Assembly (NCBI GenBank): GCA_001692895.1
Contig: KV748279.1
Span: forward strand, 1 to 64,000
DNA length: 64,000 bases
Direction: 5' to 3'
Source of the DNA: Cenococcum geophilum 1.58
Lineage: Eukaryota; Ascomycota; Dothideomycetes; Gloniales; Gloniaceae
This document shows, piece after piece, positions 43,266 to 55,684 of this stretch. Both the position numbers and the translations under genes were made by a program. Under the pieces are notes generated by a model, which saw only the letters and a list, made by a program, of their open reading frames with translations, ran no database searches and was not told the DNA's origin. Every line of letters starts with the position of its first letter. The first letter of the stretch is position 1.

Positions 43266-44209
43266 GAGGGTGCGAGGGGGGTTTTTGGGCTTGTAGGAGT
43301 ATTGGGGCGGGTCACGCGTGGATCGCGTGTATTGCTTGCGCTGTATGGATTGTGGGTCTCGGGCTTGAGATCGGGGGGCGTCTTTGTTCGACTCATTGTT
43401 TCGAAAACTTATATATCATGGCATTCATTTGCTTTTGTCCGTTGGTTCAGTACTACAAGTCAAACGGGCTCAACTTATCAACCATTATATTCATTTAACT
43501 TATATGAGGTTTTGCACCAGTAGATGATAGTTGAAGGAGCATTGCAGGAGATATTCATTTAATCTTAATGCATGAGGTAAATTCTGTAACTAGGCCTGCA
43601 AGCCGCTAAAAAAATAGTAAAGTATATTAAGTTACAGATCCAGCAAGGCTTTTTATCCGGCTATAGTGAAGCGATTGAAGGTAGCTGGGAGTGCTTGGTT
43701 GATAACGGATAAAAGCTCACCGCAATTTGAGGTTTACCGTTTCGGAACGACACCAAGCCTGTGGTTCCTTTTCATGTGACTTCCAAATTGTACATAGTGT
43801 ATTCTTGGCATTACAGATTTTTAACGAGCCCCTAGATAGAATCAATCAAGCCGTTAAAGGGGTTATCACGTGAAAAATACTTTTCTAGGCGGCGAGATGG
43901 AGTGATTCTAAAAGTAAATAACATAAAAGATACACGCTGCGGGGAAGCCACGAAACGCAACCCCGGTGACACCAAAGACGCCCCAAACATGCCTGAAGAA
44001 CCACCGTATCCGAGAAAGAAAAGAGTCCCACCCTCATTCCTCGTCTCACTGGTTAGATCTTCAGTCCTTCACCTGACGAGCCAGCCTAGCAGCAAGTGCT
44101 CATTTATCATCGTATCTATCGTGTGCACGTCTTGCTAGTTGACCTTTCTAGCATTCAGCAGGAGCCAGCTTTTCTTTTCAATCATGTCGTGTCGGAAAGG
44201 AGTTTCGGA
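43266..44209. other. Convergent intergenic region, no gene seen
   Basis: 3' flanks of the small charged protein and SUMO. A plus-strand frame at 43902-44138 has no recognisable product. Confidence 0.4.
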
Positions 44210-44715
44210 TCAACACCCGCCAATTTGCTCTTGGTGGACTTCAAGCGTGTCGCCATCCTGCATGTCAAGCTGTATAAAATGTATTAGTAAATTACAGACT
44301 GGCATAAAATAATCACGAGCAGGCAACAGGCAAGGCTACGAAGTCTTTGGAAGCCAGCTATATAGCAAGTATTTGCTGAATACTGCCCCTCACCAGTAGG
44401 CATGACACGGTGCTAGCCCTCGGCCATAGAATAGAAATGCCGAACCGTGAACCTGAAACAGCGGGATGATTGACTCACCGAATCTGGATTATCTGTAGGC
44501 TGCACACGCTGTCCGTCGAAGAGAAAGCGCACACTCTGTGGGGATTTGCCCTGCCTATCGCAAAACGCATCCATCAACTTCTTCAGCTGGGTAGTACGTT
44601 TGATCTTGAAGAACACCTCGTTGTTATTATCCGTGACTTTGATATTGAGATGCTCCGACTGCTGAGCAGTATCCTCGGGCTTGTGCATGTTGTTTGGAGA
44701 ACCGTTGTCCGACAT
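44210..44715 (-). CDS. SMT3: SUMO (ubiquitin-like modifier)
   Basis: Two exons on the minus strand, 44715-44479 and 44269-44210, giving 98 residues across a 209-bp intron (GTGAGT, ATACAG). The ubiquitin-like fold shows in HLNIKVTDNNNEVFFKIKRT, LKKLMDAFCDRQGKSPQSVRF and FLFDGQRVQPTDNPDS. The second exon continues LDMQDGDTLEVHQEQIGGC. The Gly-Gly (96-97) is followed by one Cys that the Ulp protease would remove. It is attached to lysines of many nuclear proteins through Aos1-Uba2 and Ubc9. Reading through the intron gives a false longer end (VSQSSRCF). The start MSDNGSPNN is the only suitable ATG. Confidence 0.95.
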
Positions 44716-46156
44716 ATTGGAGGTGGTTTCGGGGTGTCGAATGCTGGGTCTCAGGTCTGCTTATGATGAGGAAAGTGAAGCTGTTGCCTGTGAGCGGGTG
44801 AGCCTTCTTAAATGGTAGAGGTGTGGCGTGAGACGAACCTGGGCGTGCAAGGCGCAAAAGTGATGTTTAGCGGAGTTTACGATATCACCGGAGAATAGGC
44901 GGGATAATTTGGAGTCTTTGAAATCACAGCGCGACCTGTGAGTGTGATTGCGACGGTGAAAGAGTGGTGGCGAAAAAAGTAAAGGTGGAAGAAGGAAATA
45001 AGAGCTGAAGTACTGTCGGCTCGAGATGTGGAAGAAAGTCCTAGCTTGGTGGGGTCTTGGACTTCGAAGTGGCCCGGAGGGAGAAGCGAGGTCGGGAATG
45101 GAAGACAGGTTTCACGGTAACGGCTTGTGTCATTACTACATTACCACCCTTTCATCTGCATTCGCTAGGGTTTCGAGCACTTCACACGTCTACTTAGAGG
45201 TGCATTGAATTTCTCCTGCCTCTCTCGTGAAGTTTGTATCCGGTATCCGCGCTAAAGTGGTGCTCTAAGCGAGATGGTAGTTGATGTCACTGGATAAACA
45301 TGGAACATGAGAGCTGATAGCCGTCCTAGGGAGTAAAAGACCTGAAGACCGACCCTCCCTGCCATCCTAGGGCATGTGCGATTCAGGGTGGGTAAGGTAA
45401 ATATCTCATTGCTGACCAGGACTAATCGCTGGTGCATAGATTGTTTGCAAAGATCCAATTACAACGAAGAGAAGTGCAGGAAAGAGGTAAGCGCATTTCC
45501 AGGCCGGTATATTCAGGCGAGCCATAGCCTGATACATATTATAAGGTTGATGCTCTCTATGAATGCTGCAACGCTTTCTACAAAGAGAATGGTGATGAAG
45601 CGAGTACAGTTAGTTGCCCAAAGGTATCCCTCTTGAGGTAATGGAAAGCCTTCGTTCTTGTTCTAATGAGGGCCCATCTGACTAAGACCACAGGCTGAAG
45701 ATGAAGCAGATAAGTCAAGGACTTTAATCTGTGGGACAGAAGTGTAACAAAAAGCCGTAGAATGTAATACCAACTTTCCAATCTACACTCTCATGCTGGC
45801 TCCGAAGAAGTCGAGTGAGGGAACAGGTAGTATATTAGTCTAAGACGATCGTGAGCACGCAAGAGGCCGCAAGGGCCTGTACAAACATGGAGATAAGTTT
45901 GAACCGAGACTCTAATGATTGCCTATAAAGACATTGAAGAAGAAGAAAAAGAAGAGGAAAGCAAAAAGAATCAGCGTTGGTTTTCTAGGCCCACAAGCGA
46001 GAACGCGCTAGCGCAGAGCCGCATGATTATCTCGTTGTTTGGCCCGTCGACAGCTTCCTCTGAAGAAGCGTCAAGGCCCGCTTTCGCCTTTCACGCAGCT
46101 TGTTCTGCGTAGCTGCATTTCGCCCATTTGATTATCTCCCTCTCTCTTCGCTGGCA
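44716..46156. promoter_or_regulatory. Divergent intergenic region between SUMO and NUP107
   Basis: 1.44 kb with only short unsupported frames, including an acidic one at 45915-46112. CT-rich sequence precedes the NUP107 start. Confidence 0.4.
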
Positions 46157-49100
46157 ATGGCTCCTATCTCAAGGCGATCGCAATCCTCGGGACTCAAGGT
46201 ATCCTAATTTTACTTTGCTCAAGCATTCCTGGGGGCAGTCGAACTTCCAACACTACTCTTAATTCACTTGGAGATGTGGGCCGGCATTGTGGTGGTATCT
46301 TACTCATTTCTGCCTCATGCTCGTGAAAGAAGAGCTGGAACTACTTCCTCTTCTACTGCAATTTACCTTCCAGTGCCGTAGCTAATCTGCGTTCCCTTAT
46401 TTAGCCCCAAAGACACCAGAGCTTCGACAGATCCTCCAACGGTGAGCAGAATCCTCTCAAAAAACGCCGGTGATAATTTTCATTGCACGCGCAGTCCCGC
46501 TGACTCTTCTCAGATCCAGAATCCCCTCTCCGCCTCACATCATATGCGCACGACGACGCTCTGCAACCACTACGGACAATGGCTGACCGCGTCGGGAAGG
46601 AAGTGGAGAAGTTTGCGGAGAGAGTGGATCATTGGTATACACATGGAAATGAAACTGCAACCGCCAAATATCACACTACATTACGATTGGTATCAAAGTT
46701 CAAGGATCACGCGGACGCAACAGTTGAGGCATTGAAAAAACAAAACGCCGTAGAAAATCGTGGAGAACTTGCGAAAGATGTGCAAAGGAGAATACAGAGC
46801 TTAGCTGGTACTCCCCATCGTAGTGTGGAGGATGAGGATGAAGAATCCGATCTAGATTCGACAGTGATCCCGGAGTCAATCTCGTTAACGGTGCAAGACT
46901 TGCGACACTGGCAATCGGAAGCGGCAACCTGGGACCTCCTCCGCATAATCATTGAGCTGTACTACCCTGCACCTGGAGTGACCCTTGAAGCAGCAAGGAA
47001 GAAAGGTTCGGCTGAAAATAAGAACATCTACCGCTATACTCCAGAAATCGAAATTTGGGAGCGCTTCATTCTAGAAGATGATAAAGCCAAAGAAAAGCAG
47101 ATGATCCTGAAATGGCTGGAGAAAGCTGCGGACAGCAATGAGAGCGATATCCAGTCGATAACAGAGCAATTAGAATCGGAATCAGGGAAAGGCACGAGCA
47201 CATGGTCTAGCGGTTGGCTGGATACACGGGCGAAGATTAAGCAAGAGAAGCGCTTGCGACAATTGGATTACCCGTTAGGAGTGGATATGCCTCCAATTAA
47301 GAACAGCGACAAGACTCAGCTTTTGGCAACCCAGCTTGATCCAGATGCTCCATTTAGGCAACGAAGGACTTTAGAAAAATCAGACGACTACTATGAACGG
47401 GCCATTTGGATGGCATGCTACGAAATGCTGCGGCGCGGAATTCCTTGGAAAGAGATTTGCGAATGGTGTAAAGAACGAAATGAAGGTTGGCGCGGCCTCA
47501 GCATGGGGGCTGCCTACGAGCACCAAGGCGATGCACTCACCTGTCTGTCCGGGCCTAATGTTGGGGGCTTATGGCGTCGCATGTGTTTCGCTCTTGCTAG
47601 AGGCAGTACTTACCGATACGAAAGTGCCGTTTACGGACTGCTTAGCGGAGACTTGGCGTCTGTTGAAGCAGTCTGTCGAACATGGGATGATCATTTATAT
47701 GCTCGCTACAACTCACTACTACTCTCTCGATTCGACGCGTACCTTCAAGAAAACTATCCACAAAGGCTTCCATCTACCTTGACCCGAAAGTTCGCTCTTT
47801 TCAACTCTGTGGAGTTTCATGGAGATTGGGAAAATACCAACCGTCGGGTCATTGATTTGTTGAAGGAGACGAAAAGCATATTCGCACAGTCGAAGTCACC
47901 CATGAAGCTGATTCAGGGAAGCCTGATAAGCAGGACATTTGAAGATCTTGTCTACAACCTAGGCATCGCTCTCTCGCAAATGGCATTCTCGGAAGAGTTC
48001 ACCTCAACCCTGATATTACCGGTAGATGAGGTCACAGAAGAGTACTATAAGCGTATTGGAGAGGACCCACACGCTCTTCGCATTGTGGTCCACATGCTGC
48101 TCATCTTTGAAGTCCTTGGACTTGAAAACGCACATGGCACACGTGGCCACATTTTCGAGAATGTCACTGTCGGGTACATTGACTTTTTGCGAATGGCCCG
48201 GAAGATGGATCTCATTCCATTATACGCGGCGCAACTCTCGCCGCTGCGAAGAGCGAACACCCTTGGCCGAATCTTGCCGGACATCAGGAATCCCGCTGAG
48301 CAGAAACAATTCCTGAAACTCATGCAAGAATATGATATTGAAGTTGTGGATGCGCTCGGCGAGTATTACGAAGTTGTCCTTGGGAAAAGCTCTCTTGGTG
48401 ATGAAAAGAAATCTATCAAGAAATACGAGATATTGGAACCTACTGACGGCGAATTATGGCCTGGCCAACGGATCAAGGACGATTTTATCGATCTAGATAT
48501 CACTCCAGATGAAGCGGCCATTATTCAGAGTGTTGAGTGGTACTTACATCTAGAAGACCATATGAGCACAACGTTTGTCGCCATGACGGATGCCATGAAA
48601 GTCTTTCTTCGTGAGTTTTTCTACCATTAATTTACCATTCTCTGAGTGCGTAAACTGACGCATAAACACCTAGTCAATGGACGTATCGGTGCAGCGCTTG
48701 AGCTGTGCACTGTTATGTCCATAGAAATTGTTTCAAGGGCCAAAACACCATTCTATTTCGATGACCAAATTTTCAACGTCATGGAATGGGACGGCATGGA
48801 GGAACTAGTGAATCCAGAACTGCGCCGATCCATTCGCTCAAACTCGAGGCGAGGCTCTGCACCTCTATCGAAGCAGTCGCTTGAGAAGCGGAGAGCAAAA
48901 TTACTCAAATACAAAGAGCAGTGCCGAACTTACAACGAACTCCAACAGCTCGTGCAAGCTATCAAGCTGCTAAGCCAATGGCGCAGCGAAGAAGACGCTC
49001 TCATAAAGTCCGTCCATCCCTGCCCCTCAGACCTCCCCACCCTCCATCCCGCAACAAGCAATGCCCTCTAACCTCTCCTCCCAGAGCCCGCGACTCCGGC

Positions 49101-49595
49101 AGTAAAGCAGCTACGAAGAACATCAAAGACCTCTTCGAGCAGATCAACACGGCCATGGAGCCACTGCTCAACGACTTTTTAACTCACGGCTCTGACGGTA
49201 ACCGCACGACCCCCGCCCATCTAACCTCTCTTGATACTAAACGCCGCGCCCTCGCAGACGGCGAGCTCGCCCAGCTGACCAAGATCCGAACCGCCTACCT
49301 CCCCGAAATCGTGCTCGCGTACCATTCCGCCGTCCAGGCCTGTGCTTTCTTCGTTTCCCGCGACATCATGACTAAATCGATGGACCTCGCCACCGTTGTT
49401 GCTAGCGATACTAATGCCGAACTAGCAGATGCGTTTGTCAAAACGGGCAGGATGGAGGAGCTTGTAAGGGCATTTGCGACGAGCAGTAAGACTATGATTG
49501 CGATGAGTCAGACTGGCGACAAACCGCGCGTCGGTAAGAAGAGGGGGTGGAAGGGCGAGTCGATCAAGATTTGGGATGTGAATGTGCGGAATTAA
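46157..49595 (+). CDS. NUP107: Nuclear pore protein Nup107 (Nup84 in yeast)
   Basis: Five exons: 46157-46198, 46405-46441, 46514-48610, 48674-49007 and 49085-49595, giving 1006 residues. The first two exons are short (42 and 37 bases), so a gene caller would probably start at the inner ATG 46579. Joined, the N-terminus reads MAPISRRSQSSGLK, then DDALQPLRTMADRVGKEVEKFAE. The rest is the alpha-solenoid of Nup84/Nup107, with WDLLRIIIELYYPAPG, WMACYEMLRRGIPWKEICEW, RMCFALARGSTYRYESAVYG and the C-terminal MEWDGMEELVNPELRRS and MKSFDL-like MTKSMDLATVVASD. It is a scaffold of the outer-ring Y-complex and binds Nup133 through its C-terminal part. Introns are 206, 72, 63 and 77 bp. The third exon alone is 2.1 kb. 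Confidence 0.93.
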
Positions 49596-49940
49596 AGGTC
49601 AGAAAACCGATGTATTATAAGCGTTTTGAAGCGAACGTAGCCTTCAAGGCCTGGTGTTGGGCTCGAAAAGAAATTAGATTGAGTGTTGGAGCGTGGTTCC
49701 TTTCATTCCTAAGACTACTATTGCACGTCAGACACAAGTCGTTCAGTCGTTAATTAAACCTCCATCCAGCTCTTCCAGCCAAGTTACCGAGGGTTCCTTC
49801 AGAGACTTTACCGCAGGCAAGCAATATTACGGTAGGACACCCCAAACGCCCAACCCCCAGGCCGTTCCTATTCTTTACCCGTCGAGGAGATGTTCAAAAC
49901 TCTGCCCTAAACACCAATTCTCCGATACATATAAATGGAA
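49596..49940. terminator. Short convergent 3' region
   Basis: 345 bp between the stops of NUP107 and the minus-strand membrane protein gene. Both 3' ends must lie here, but no polyadenylation signal can be named with confidence. Confidence 0.3.
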
Positions 49941-52450
49941 CTACTCCTCATTCCTCCGATCTAGAAGCAGAAATTCACTACTCCGCGTTGGCGTAACACT
50001 CTGAGCAGAGCCTCGCCCCCAAAGCACACCTAGTTCCGTTCCCCTTAGCACTGCTGAAGACCAAGCCCGCGCTGCACCCCCATCCGTCGTTGATGAAAAG
50101 GTCCGCCGATATCCGGCCAAGACAGGAACATCATCGTCCGTACCAGTCCAAGGCCCGATCCCGCGCCCTTCCAGCGCTTGCCTCTGCAGCTGCAAAGTGC
50201 TCTGGTCAACCCACTCCGCCCGCTTATACAGCCGCCATCCAGTCTTCGTCTGGGTCCAGCCGACCGCTCTCGCAAGAACAAAATCCAGCACAATGAACCC
50301 CGAGCCGAGCACAAGTATAAGCACGAGTCCCAGCACGCTAAACGACGTATGGTCAACACTCCGAATCTTCACTATTCCACACACGCGCAGAGCCTCTGGA
50401 TCCGTCGGGCGGACAATCTGCTGCACCGACCGCAGCCCGGGCCTGATCTCAATGTCCGTCGGCGAGGCATACTCGACGATAGCGCGCTGTATGAAGGCGA
50501 GCGAGATGTTGTGCATGTTGAAGGCCTCGAGCTCCCACTGGCGGTCCGGCAGCCGCGACGACCAACCGGTGTCGCCCCACAGCGCGTTCTTGGCCAGCAG
50601 CACGTTGCTGCCCAGCAGCGCCATCTGGAACTGCAGCGCCGTGACCCACGCAGCCTTCCATAGTATTTGGAACATCGCTAGCTGGTGCGCGCTGAGGCCA
50701 AGAGAGGTGGCGGCCGGGAGCGTGGCGTATAGCCCTGTGAGGGGCGTGCAGCGCTTGAGAGGGCTGCAGAATTGATACTGCTCGGTGCAGCCGAGCACGG
50801 AGAGGTCCCGCGAGGCGGTCCAGACGAGGTCGAGGATGAGGCTCCGGTTTAGCGCTTTGAACCAGGGGTCGGTGGTGTTGCCAATGTATTTCACGTTGCT
50901 GGAGATTCCGATGAGTGTGACGTCGGAGTCGGTCGTGTTGAGGGCAGGAATGGGAGTGTAGGAACTGGCGTTTGGGTTCTGAAGATAGGCGCTGGTCCAC
51001 CTAGTAAGCCCCATTTCATCAGCTTTCATTCTCCCAGAGTAGTTCTTCGAGATATCTCTAACTTGGTTTCCACATATTCAGCAGAATAAGGGGGAATACA
51101 AGTCGAGCTTCTCCGAAGTAAGGGGTTTATAAGGAATTGGATTCTACGCTCACTGCATGTCATACGGACCTGCCAGTAACTTGGTAAAGTTGCTTCGCAC
51201 GAACGTAACATTGCCAAACTCCAAGAGCGACTTCCCCATAGTATACAGCCTCAAATTGTCCCCTGGAACCGGCCACTGACCTTGAAAATTCTCGGCTGGT
51301 TCCCAAGCAGACCCATATTTCTCTTCAGCGAGAAGAGGCACGCAGGTCGTCACACGTCTGAACAACATCGCGTCATGTTCTGGCGCGTTAATGCCCAAAT
51401 CCCGGCTCGAGTGTACGAACCCCGAATCAAACCTGGCCGCAGACGTCTCGCAGAGTCCTGAAGCAAAAGGGCAAGGGGCAAACCGATCAATAGCGGAGTC
51501 GAGCTGCTGACGGACATAGAAGCGGCACATGGAGTTGTAAAGGCCCGGCTCCTCGCCATAGCACGCATGCGAGTAGGCAGCGGCTCTTCCATAGCTCCAG
51601 CGGCCGAGTACGGCGTCCGAATTTAAGATGTCTAGCTGAGTCGAGTTGACAGTTTCGGGTCTGGCAGTTATGGCGTCCGGAAGCCCAAGCAGGAAGCCGC
51701 AGTTCTTGCTTAGCACGAGCACCTCATCGCTGGTAGTGATGACGCGGGAGGAGAAAAGACCCGCGATGGCAAAACAAACGACATGGATGGTTGTGATGAT
51801 GATTAAGGGGAGTGAGCGCCATAGCACGGGGCGTGAGTTGCTGCGCCACGCCCAGCCCACTTTCGTCAATTCCCAGAGTGCGTTGGGACCGTTGACGGCG
51901 TTCCGTAGTAGTGCTTGTTGTTGGTGGTATAGGCCGTCCTGGTTCGCAGATGTCGAGCGGATTTGGTGTAATGAGAAACAGAGTATTCTCCAAAAGAAAC
52001 TACCGGATGTCTGAACGAATAGGGCGAGGAAAGCAACCAGGATCAAAGCCTCGTCGGCTGGCAGTGTGAGCGTTGCACCTAGAGTTTTGCCGCTGGCTAT
52101 TAACGTGTCAGCTAAAGAGCTGAAGGAGGGTAAGGATACGCAGAACCAAGACAAAATAGGAGATTAGCGGCTTGTAATTAGGATATGAAGCTGGTTCAAC
52201 GAAACGGGTAGAAAGCGACATTCAGCGTCCAAAGATGAACTGCCAACGGATATGCTTAACAACCTTTAAGAATATCTCACTCCCAAATTGGGGACAGTGA
52301 TAGCACATCGGATTTCATCGGCTGAGTATCTCTCTGCGCCAACCCTGTCCCCCCCGCTCTTACAATAATAATTTCAGCAACGAAATAACTCGGAATGAAC
52401 TCACCCCAGTTAATCCAGAAGCCACTATGAACCCCGCTAATCGTTGGCAT
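49941..52450 (-). CDS. Polytopic membrane protein of a large fungal family, unknown function
   Basis: Three exons on the minus strand: 52450-52405, 52096-51154 and about 51000-49941, giving 682 residues. The first exon (MPTISGVHSGFWINW) is joined across a 308-bp intron to ASGKTLGATLTLPADEALIL. Membrane segments are visible in ALILVAFLALFVQTSG, LPLIIITTIHVVCFAIAGLF and a late FSVLGLVLILVLGSGFIVLDF. Between them is a large Cys-containing loop (FAPCPFASGLCE, GINAPEHDAMLFRRVTTCVP, VLGCTEQYQFCSP) with many Asn-x-Ser/Thr sites, so probably outside the cell. I recall many copies of such proteins in filamentous fungi, often in variable regions, without known role. The acceptor at 51001 (TTACTAG) is preferred; one at 51031 would add ten residues in frame. 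Confidence 0.8.
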
Positions 52451-52858
52451 TTTTTCATGAATGTACGATAGAGATGAATAAAAACCCGAGGATACCACAT
52501 ATAACATTCCTAAAGAGTGCGGCTGAATAGCCAGAAAGTGGGATGATTCATGCCCAGACAATGTGGCCACGCCAAGGCATTGGCAGCTGGACGTTAAAGG
52601 CAAAAGAAGGTTCAATGACTCTTCGTAGTGAGATCTGATATTTATTATAGATGGGAAGTGATTGGCAGGGAATACAATGCATTCTGTAGGGCTGAGCTTA
52701 GCTGCGGTGATAATGGAGGCTGTACTCACAATCTTTACAAATGCGAAGAAACTTGGCAAAGACCAAACAAGATTTTTTCTGTCATGGAAAGAAGTACCGA
52801 ATCAACATTGCATTGAAAGAATATCCAATAGATACAGGAAAAGCCGAGATCTCACTGA
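52451..52858. other. Spacer between tandem minus-strand genes
   Basis: 408 bp upstream of the membrane protein gene and downstream of the next. No other gene seen. Confidence 0.35.
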
Positions 52859-53552
52859 TCAGCATATAATGCCAACGACGCCCTCTCCAACCTCCTCAGC
52901 CTCCTCCACTGATTCTACCCGCTTAAATTTAGTCTGTGGGAATTTATGCGGATGCTCTACAGGGATCGGTACATCCTTCAGGACAGCTCCAACGAAAGAT
53001 ATGGAGTTCCCATTGAGAACCTCATAGAACATGTCCATACCCGCCGCTTTCTTTGAATTACTTACAACCAGTTTATACGAAACAGGCGTGCTCCTACACT
53101 GAATCGCAACAACATACTTCAGCTTCCCTTCCTCCTTATGCGGGCGCAAGGCAGCGCTGAGGCGCAGAATAGGGGTATCGACACGCTCAATAATGGGGCT
53201 TGGAGAGTACTCGCGTGTCGACGTGTTGACTGTGTAGAACGAGATGATCTTGTCGGTCCACAGGTCCATCTTGCCGACGCAGAACAGCCAAGATATATTC
53301 TGTACGTCAGCATCTGAGACTGGATATGTGGTAACGTAGACGGTTTAGCGTTTGGCAACGTCGACGCATCCCTCGTACTTGTCGAGAAGGGCGAGGAGGT
53401 CGTTTGAATTGTTGAGGACTTTCTCCTCTGGCGGTTCGTAGGTCCTAAATCTATTTAGTAAAGCTTGGAATATGAGGTGTGGCTTACATCGGAGCAGGGA
53501 CCGTGGGAGAAGTTGCAGTCGGAGGCAGATCTGAGATATTGAGAGTCTCCAT
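52859..53552 (-). CDS. Unknown small protein, about 196 aa
   Basis: Three exons on the minus strand are proposed: 53552-53488, 53444-53360 and 53299-52859. The product starts METLNISDLPPTATSPTVPAP and has VLNNSNDLLALLDKYEGC, FCVGKMDLWTDKIISFYTVN, KYVVAIQCRSTPVSYKLVVS and a charged tail. It looks like a beta-rich globular domain without membrane segments. I do not recognise it. The first intron (GTAAGC, TTTAG) is convincing. The second donor (GTTGCC) is weak, but an intron is required because the frame meets TAA right after it. Same strand as the membrane protein gene, so the pair breaks the alternating order seen further left. Confidence 0.65.
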
Positions 53553-54468
53553 GATATATATATAATATATTGTAGTGTCTATTCGTTCAAGTCTAAACGA
53601 TGCTTTGAAGTAAGTGATGAAGACGATTTCGCTTTGAGAGCTTCATTCCCTAATAGATCTCTGTCACTCAAATATATTTTCCTCGGATCCTGTCCTTGCA
53701 AAACGGAGAACCCTGTGGCGGGAGGAGCTGAGACACATTATCACGAAGTCGCTGCGAATAATAAGACGGAGGAAATTGCACCCTCCGCCATTATTTTTCA
53801 GCTCAATCTACGCATTGTTATCAGTGGACAACTTGGAAGCGCTGCCAGGGTTGAGGCGTGGACGTTAAAACTTGGCTTGGAGAGTGTTGCCTTGAGCCTG
53901 ATGTTAGCGGCAAAGGACAGCTATCCATTGGACTAGTATAAAAGTAACTTGAAAGAAGTATTCTAGGCTCGGGCCCCCCCAGAACGCGACTATCATGTTC
54001 GGTCAAGTGTGTTATGATATAGAGGTTGAAACTAAAATTATCTTCGAGGCCTTTTAAGGGGAGATCGCGAACACTGATTGGACGAACCTCAGTCATGAGC
54101 GGGAGCAAGATTGCAAGCAATGTCGCAGAAGCGTCTGACAAATTTAATTCTTTTCTAGGAACGCATACTACCCTATCCTTTCATCTGTTCTTGGCGATGC
54201 TTGTTGTGTGCAGCTAAGCAGTGGGAATTTCCTTAGCCTCGCGCATTCTGTTAAGGGTCAAATGATAACTTTTGACATGATCCATAGACTCCAAGTAGCC
54301 GGTCTTTCTCGCAAGCCCAATATCATATTGTCGGTCATTCCCCGAAACCCGCCGCTAGGGTAGGACAGAGACTTGTAAGTGATAATACACAACATACAGA
54401 GTTAATCTTGGAATGACAGAAAATAGTTGAGTAAGCTCGGACCCCTAGAACTCGGTTACTACCTTGCC
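53553..54468. other. Transition to AT-rich block, no gene seen
   Basis: Upstream region of the previous gene, with rising AT content from about 54400. A plus-strand frame at 53634-53936 has no recognisable product. Confidence 0.35.
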
Positions 54469-54712
54469 AAAAATAAGTCTTGTTTTATAAAACTAGTAGA
54501 TAGGACTATTTTAAATACGTGGCGGCTTAGTAAATAACGTGGTTTTTGTTGCTAAGACTGCTAAGATATAACGCTTTCTAGCATCTAAATACTAACTACC
54601 CCAAAAGGCTATACTACTATATTATCTACTAAGCTGCTATATGTTTAAAATTATAAGGCCATGTCTATTTTATAGTTCTATTTACTAGCTTTATAAAATA
54701 AGACTTATTTTT
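54469..54712. mobile_element. Short inverted-repeat element, 244 bp
   Basis: The left end reads AAAAATAAGTCTTGTTTTAT and the reverse complement of the right end reads the same with A for G. The match goes on for about 45 bases (AACTAGTAGATAG against AGCTAGTAAATAG). The differences between arms are mostly transitions, as RIP would give. No coding frame. Part of the arm recurs once more near 54820. Confidence 0.6.
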
Positions 54713-54881
54713 ATATACGACTTTAAACAGTTTACCTAGCCTAAAGCTCTACTACGTTATATAATGGCCTACCACGCTTTAAATTTATAGAGTAGTATCT
54801 ATTCTATACTTTTATATACTTGCTTTTATTAAATAAGACCTGGTTTTAGTTACTGTAGAAGTGTTTTGTCGAGCGAGCGTA

Positions 54882-54955
54882 TGCGGGCGGGAGGCTCGCT
54901 TACTACCGTTTTCGAAAGTATTTGCGAAAATTGAATTAAGCGAGCCCCGCCCGCA
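54882..54955. repeat. GC-rich hairpin in AT-rich DNA
   Basis: Arms TGCGGGCGGGAGGCTCGCTTA (one base split as A/AG) and TAAGCGAGCCCCGCCCGCA are complementary apart from a small bulge, with a 34-base loop. The loop itself has CGAAAG/GCGAAAA symmetry. In the surrounding AT-rich block such GC-rich arms are exceptional and could be the tips of a short transposon relic. Confidence 0.6.
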
Positions 54956-55137
54956 CAGCATCGAATTTAGGTGATCTCACCATACAAATCGTATGACTAC
55001 CACGCATACTATAGGCTTATCTTCCTAAAGGGAGATAGCTTATATGCCGTTTAGCACCACCTATAAGCCATCTCTTACTTCTCCTAAATTTATACCTACA
55101 TTAGGAAAACTTTTTTTTGGGCACGTTATCGCAAGCG

Positions 55138-55267
55138 AAAATCAGGGTCTGCAAAACCGGCGTAAGTCGCGATTTTGGCGATTTGCGGCGATTTTGGCGA
55201 TTTGCTAAGCTACTTATGCAAATTACTGCAAATTACTAAAATTGCGACTTAAGCAGACCCTAATTTT
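55138..55267. repeat. Nested inverted repeat, 130 bp
   Basis: Left arm AAATCAGGGTCTGC, a 10-base insert, then TAAGTCGCGATTTT; right arm complement AAATTAGGGTCTGC then TTAAGTCGCAATTT. Between the arms are direct repeats of GGCGATTTGC type and ATGCAAATTACTGCAAATTA. It lies entirely inside the larger TIR element. Confidence 0.6.
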
Positions 55268-55315
55268 AGCTATAATAAAAATACTATAAAATTGCAATAA
55301 AAATACTATAAAGCT

Positions 55316-55560
55316 GCATAAAGCTCTACACAAAGCTCTGCACGAAGCTTTACACGAAGCTCTATACGAAGCTTTGCATAAGGCTCTACACAAGGCTCTA
55401 CACGAAGCTCTACGTATAGAGGCTCTACACGAGGCTCTGCACGAAGCTCTACACGAAGCTCTACACGAAGCTCTACACAAAGCTCTACGTACAGAGGCTC
55501 TGCACGAGGCTCTACGCGAAGCTCTGCGTACGGAGTCTCTACACGAAGCTCTGCATCGGG
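55316..55560. repeat. Decayed 12-bp minisatellite, relative of the 3.1-kb array
   Basis: About 20 copies of GCTCTACACGAA and variants (GCTCTGCACGAA, GCTCTACGTA). Compared with the array at 3.1-3.66 kb, most units have G to A changes, as expected from RIP or age. The frames open across it are artefacts of the period. Confidence 0.85.
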
Positions 55561-55684
55561 TCCCCGCTATATTCCCGATAGCCTCTACACGTGCCTCTGC
55601 CAAGTATACCCCCTATATACACCTAGGTAGCCACCTTATTTTTTACCCTTCCTTCCTTACATCCTCCCTATCTAGGGAGACACC

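Noticed and set aside
5075..53552. A secondary-metabolite gene cluster
   Set aside because: No polyketide synthase, peptide synthetase, terpene cyclase or P450 was recognised; the genes are mainly housekeeping.
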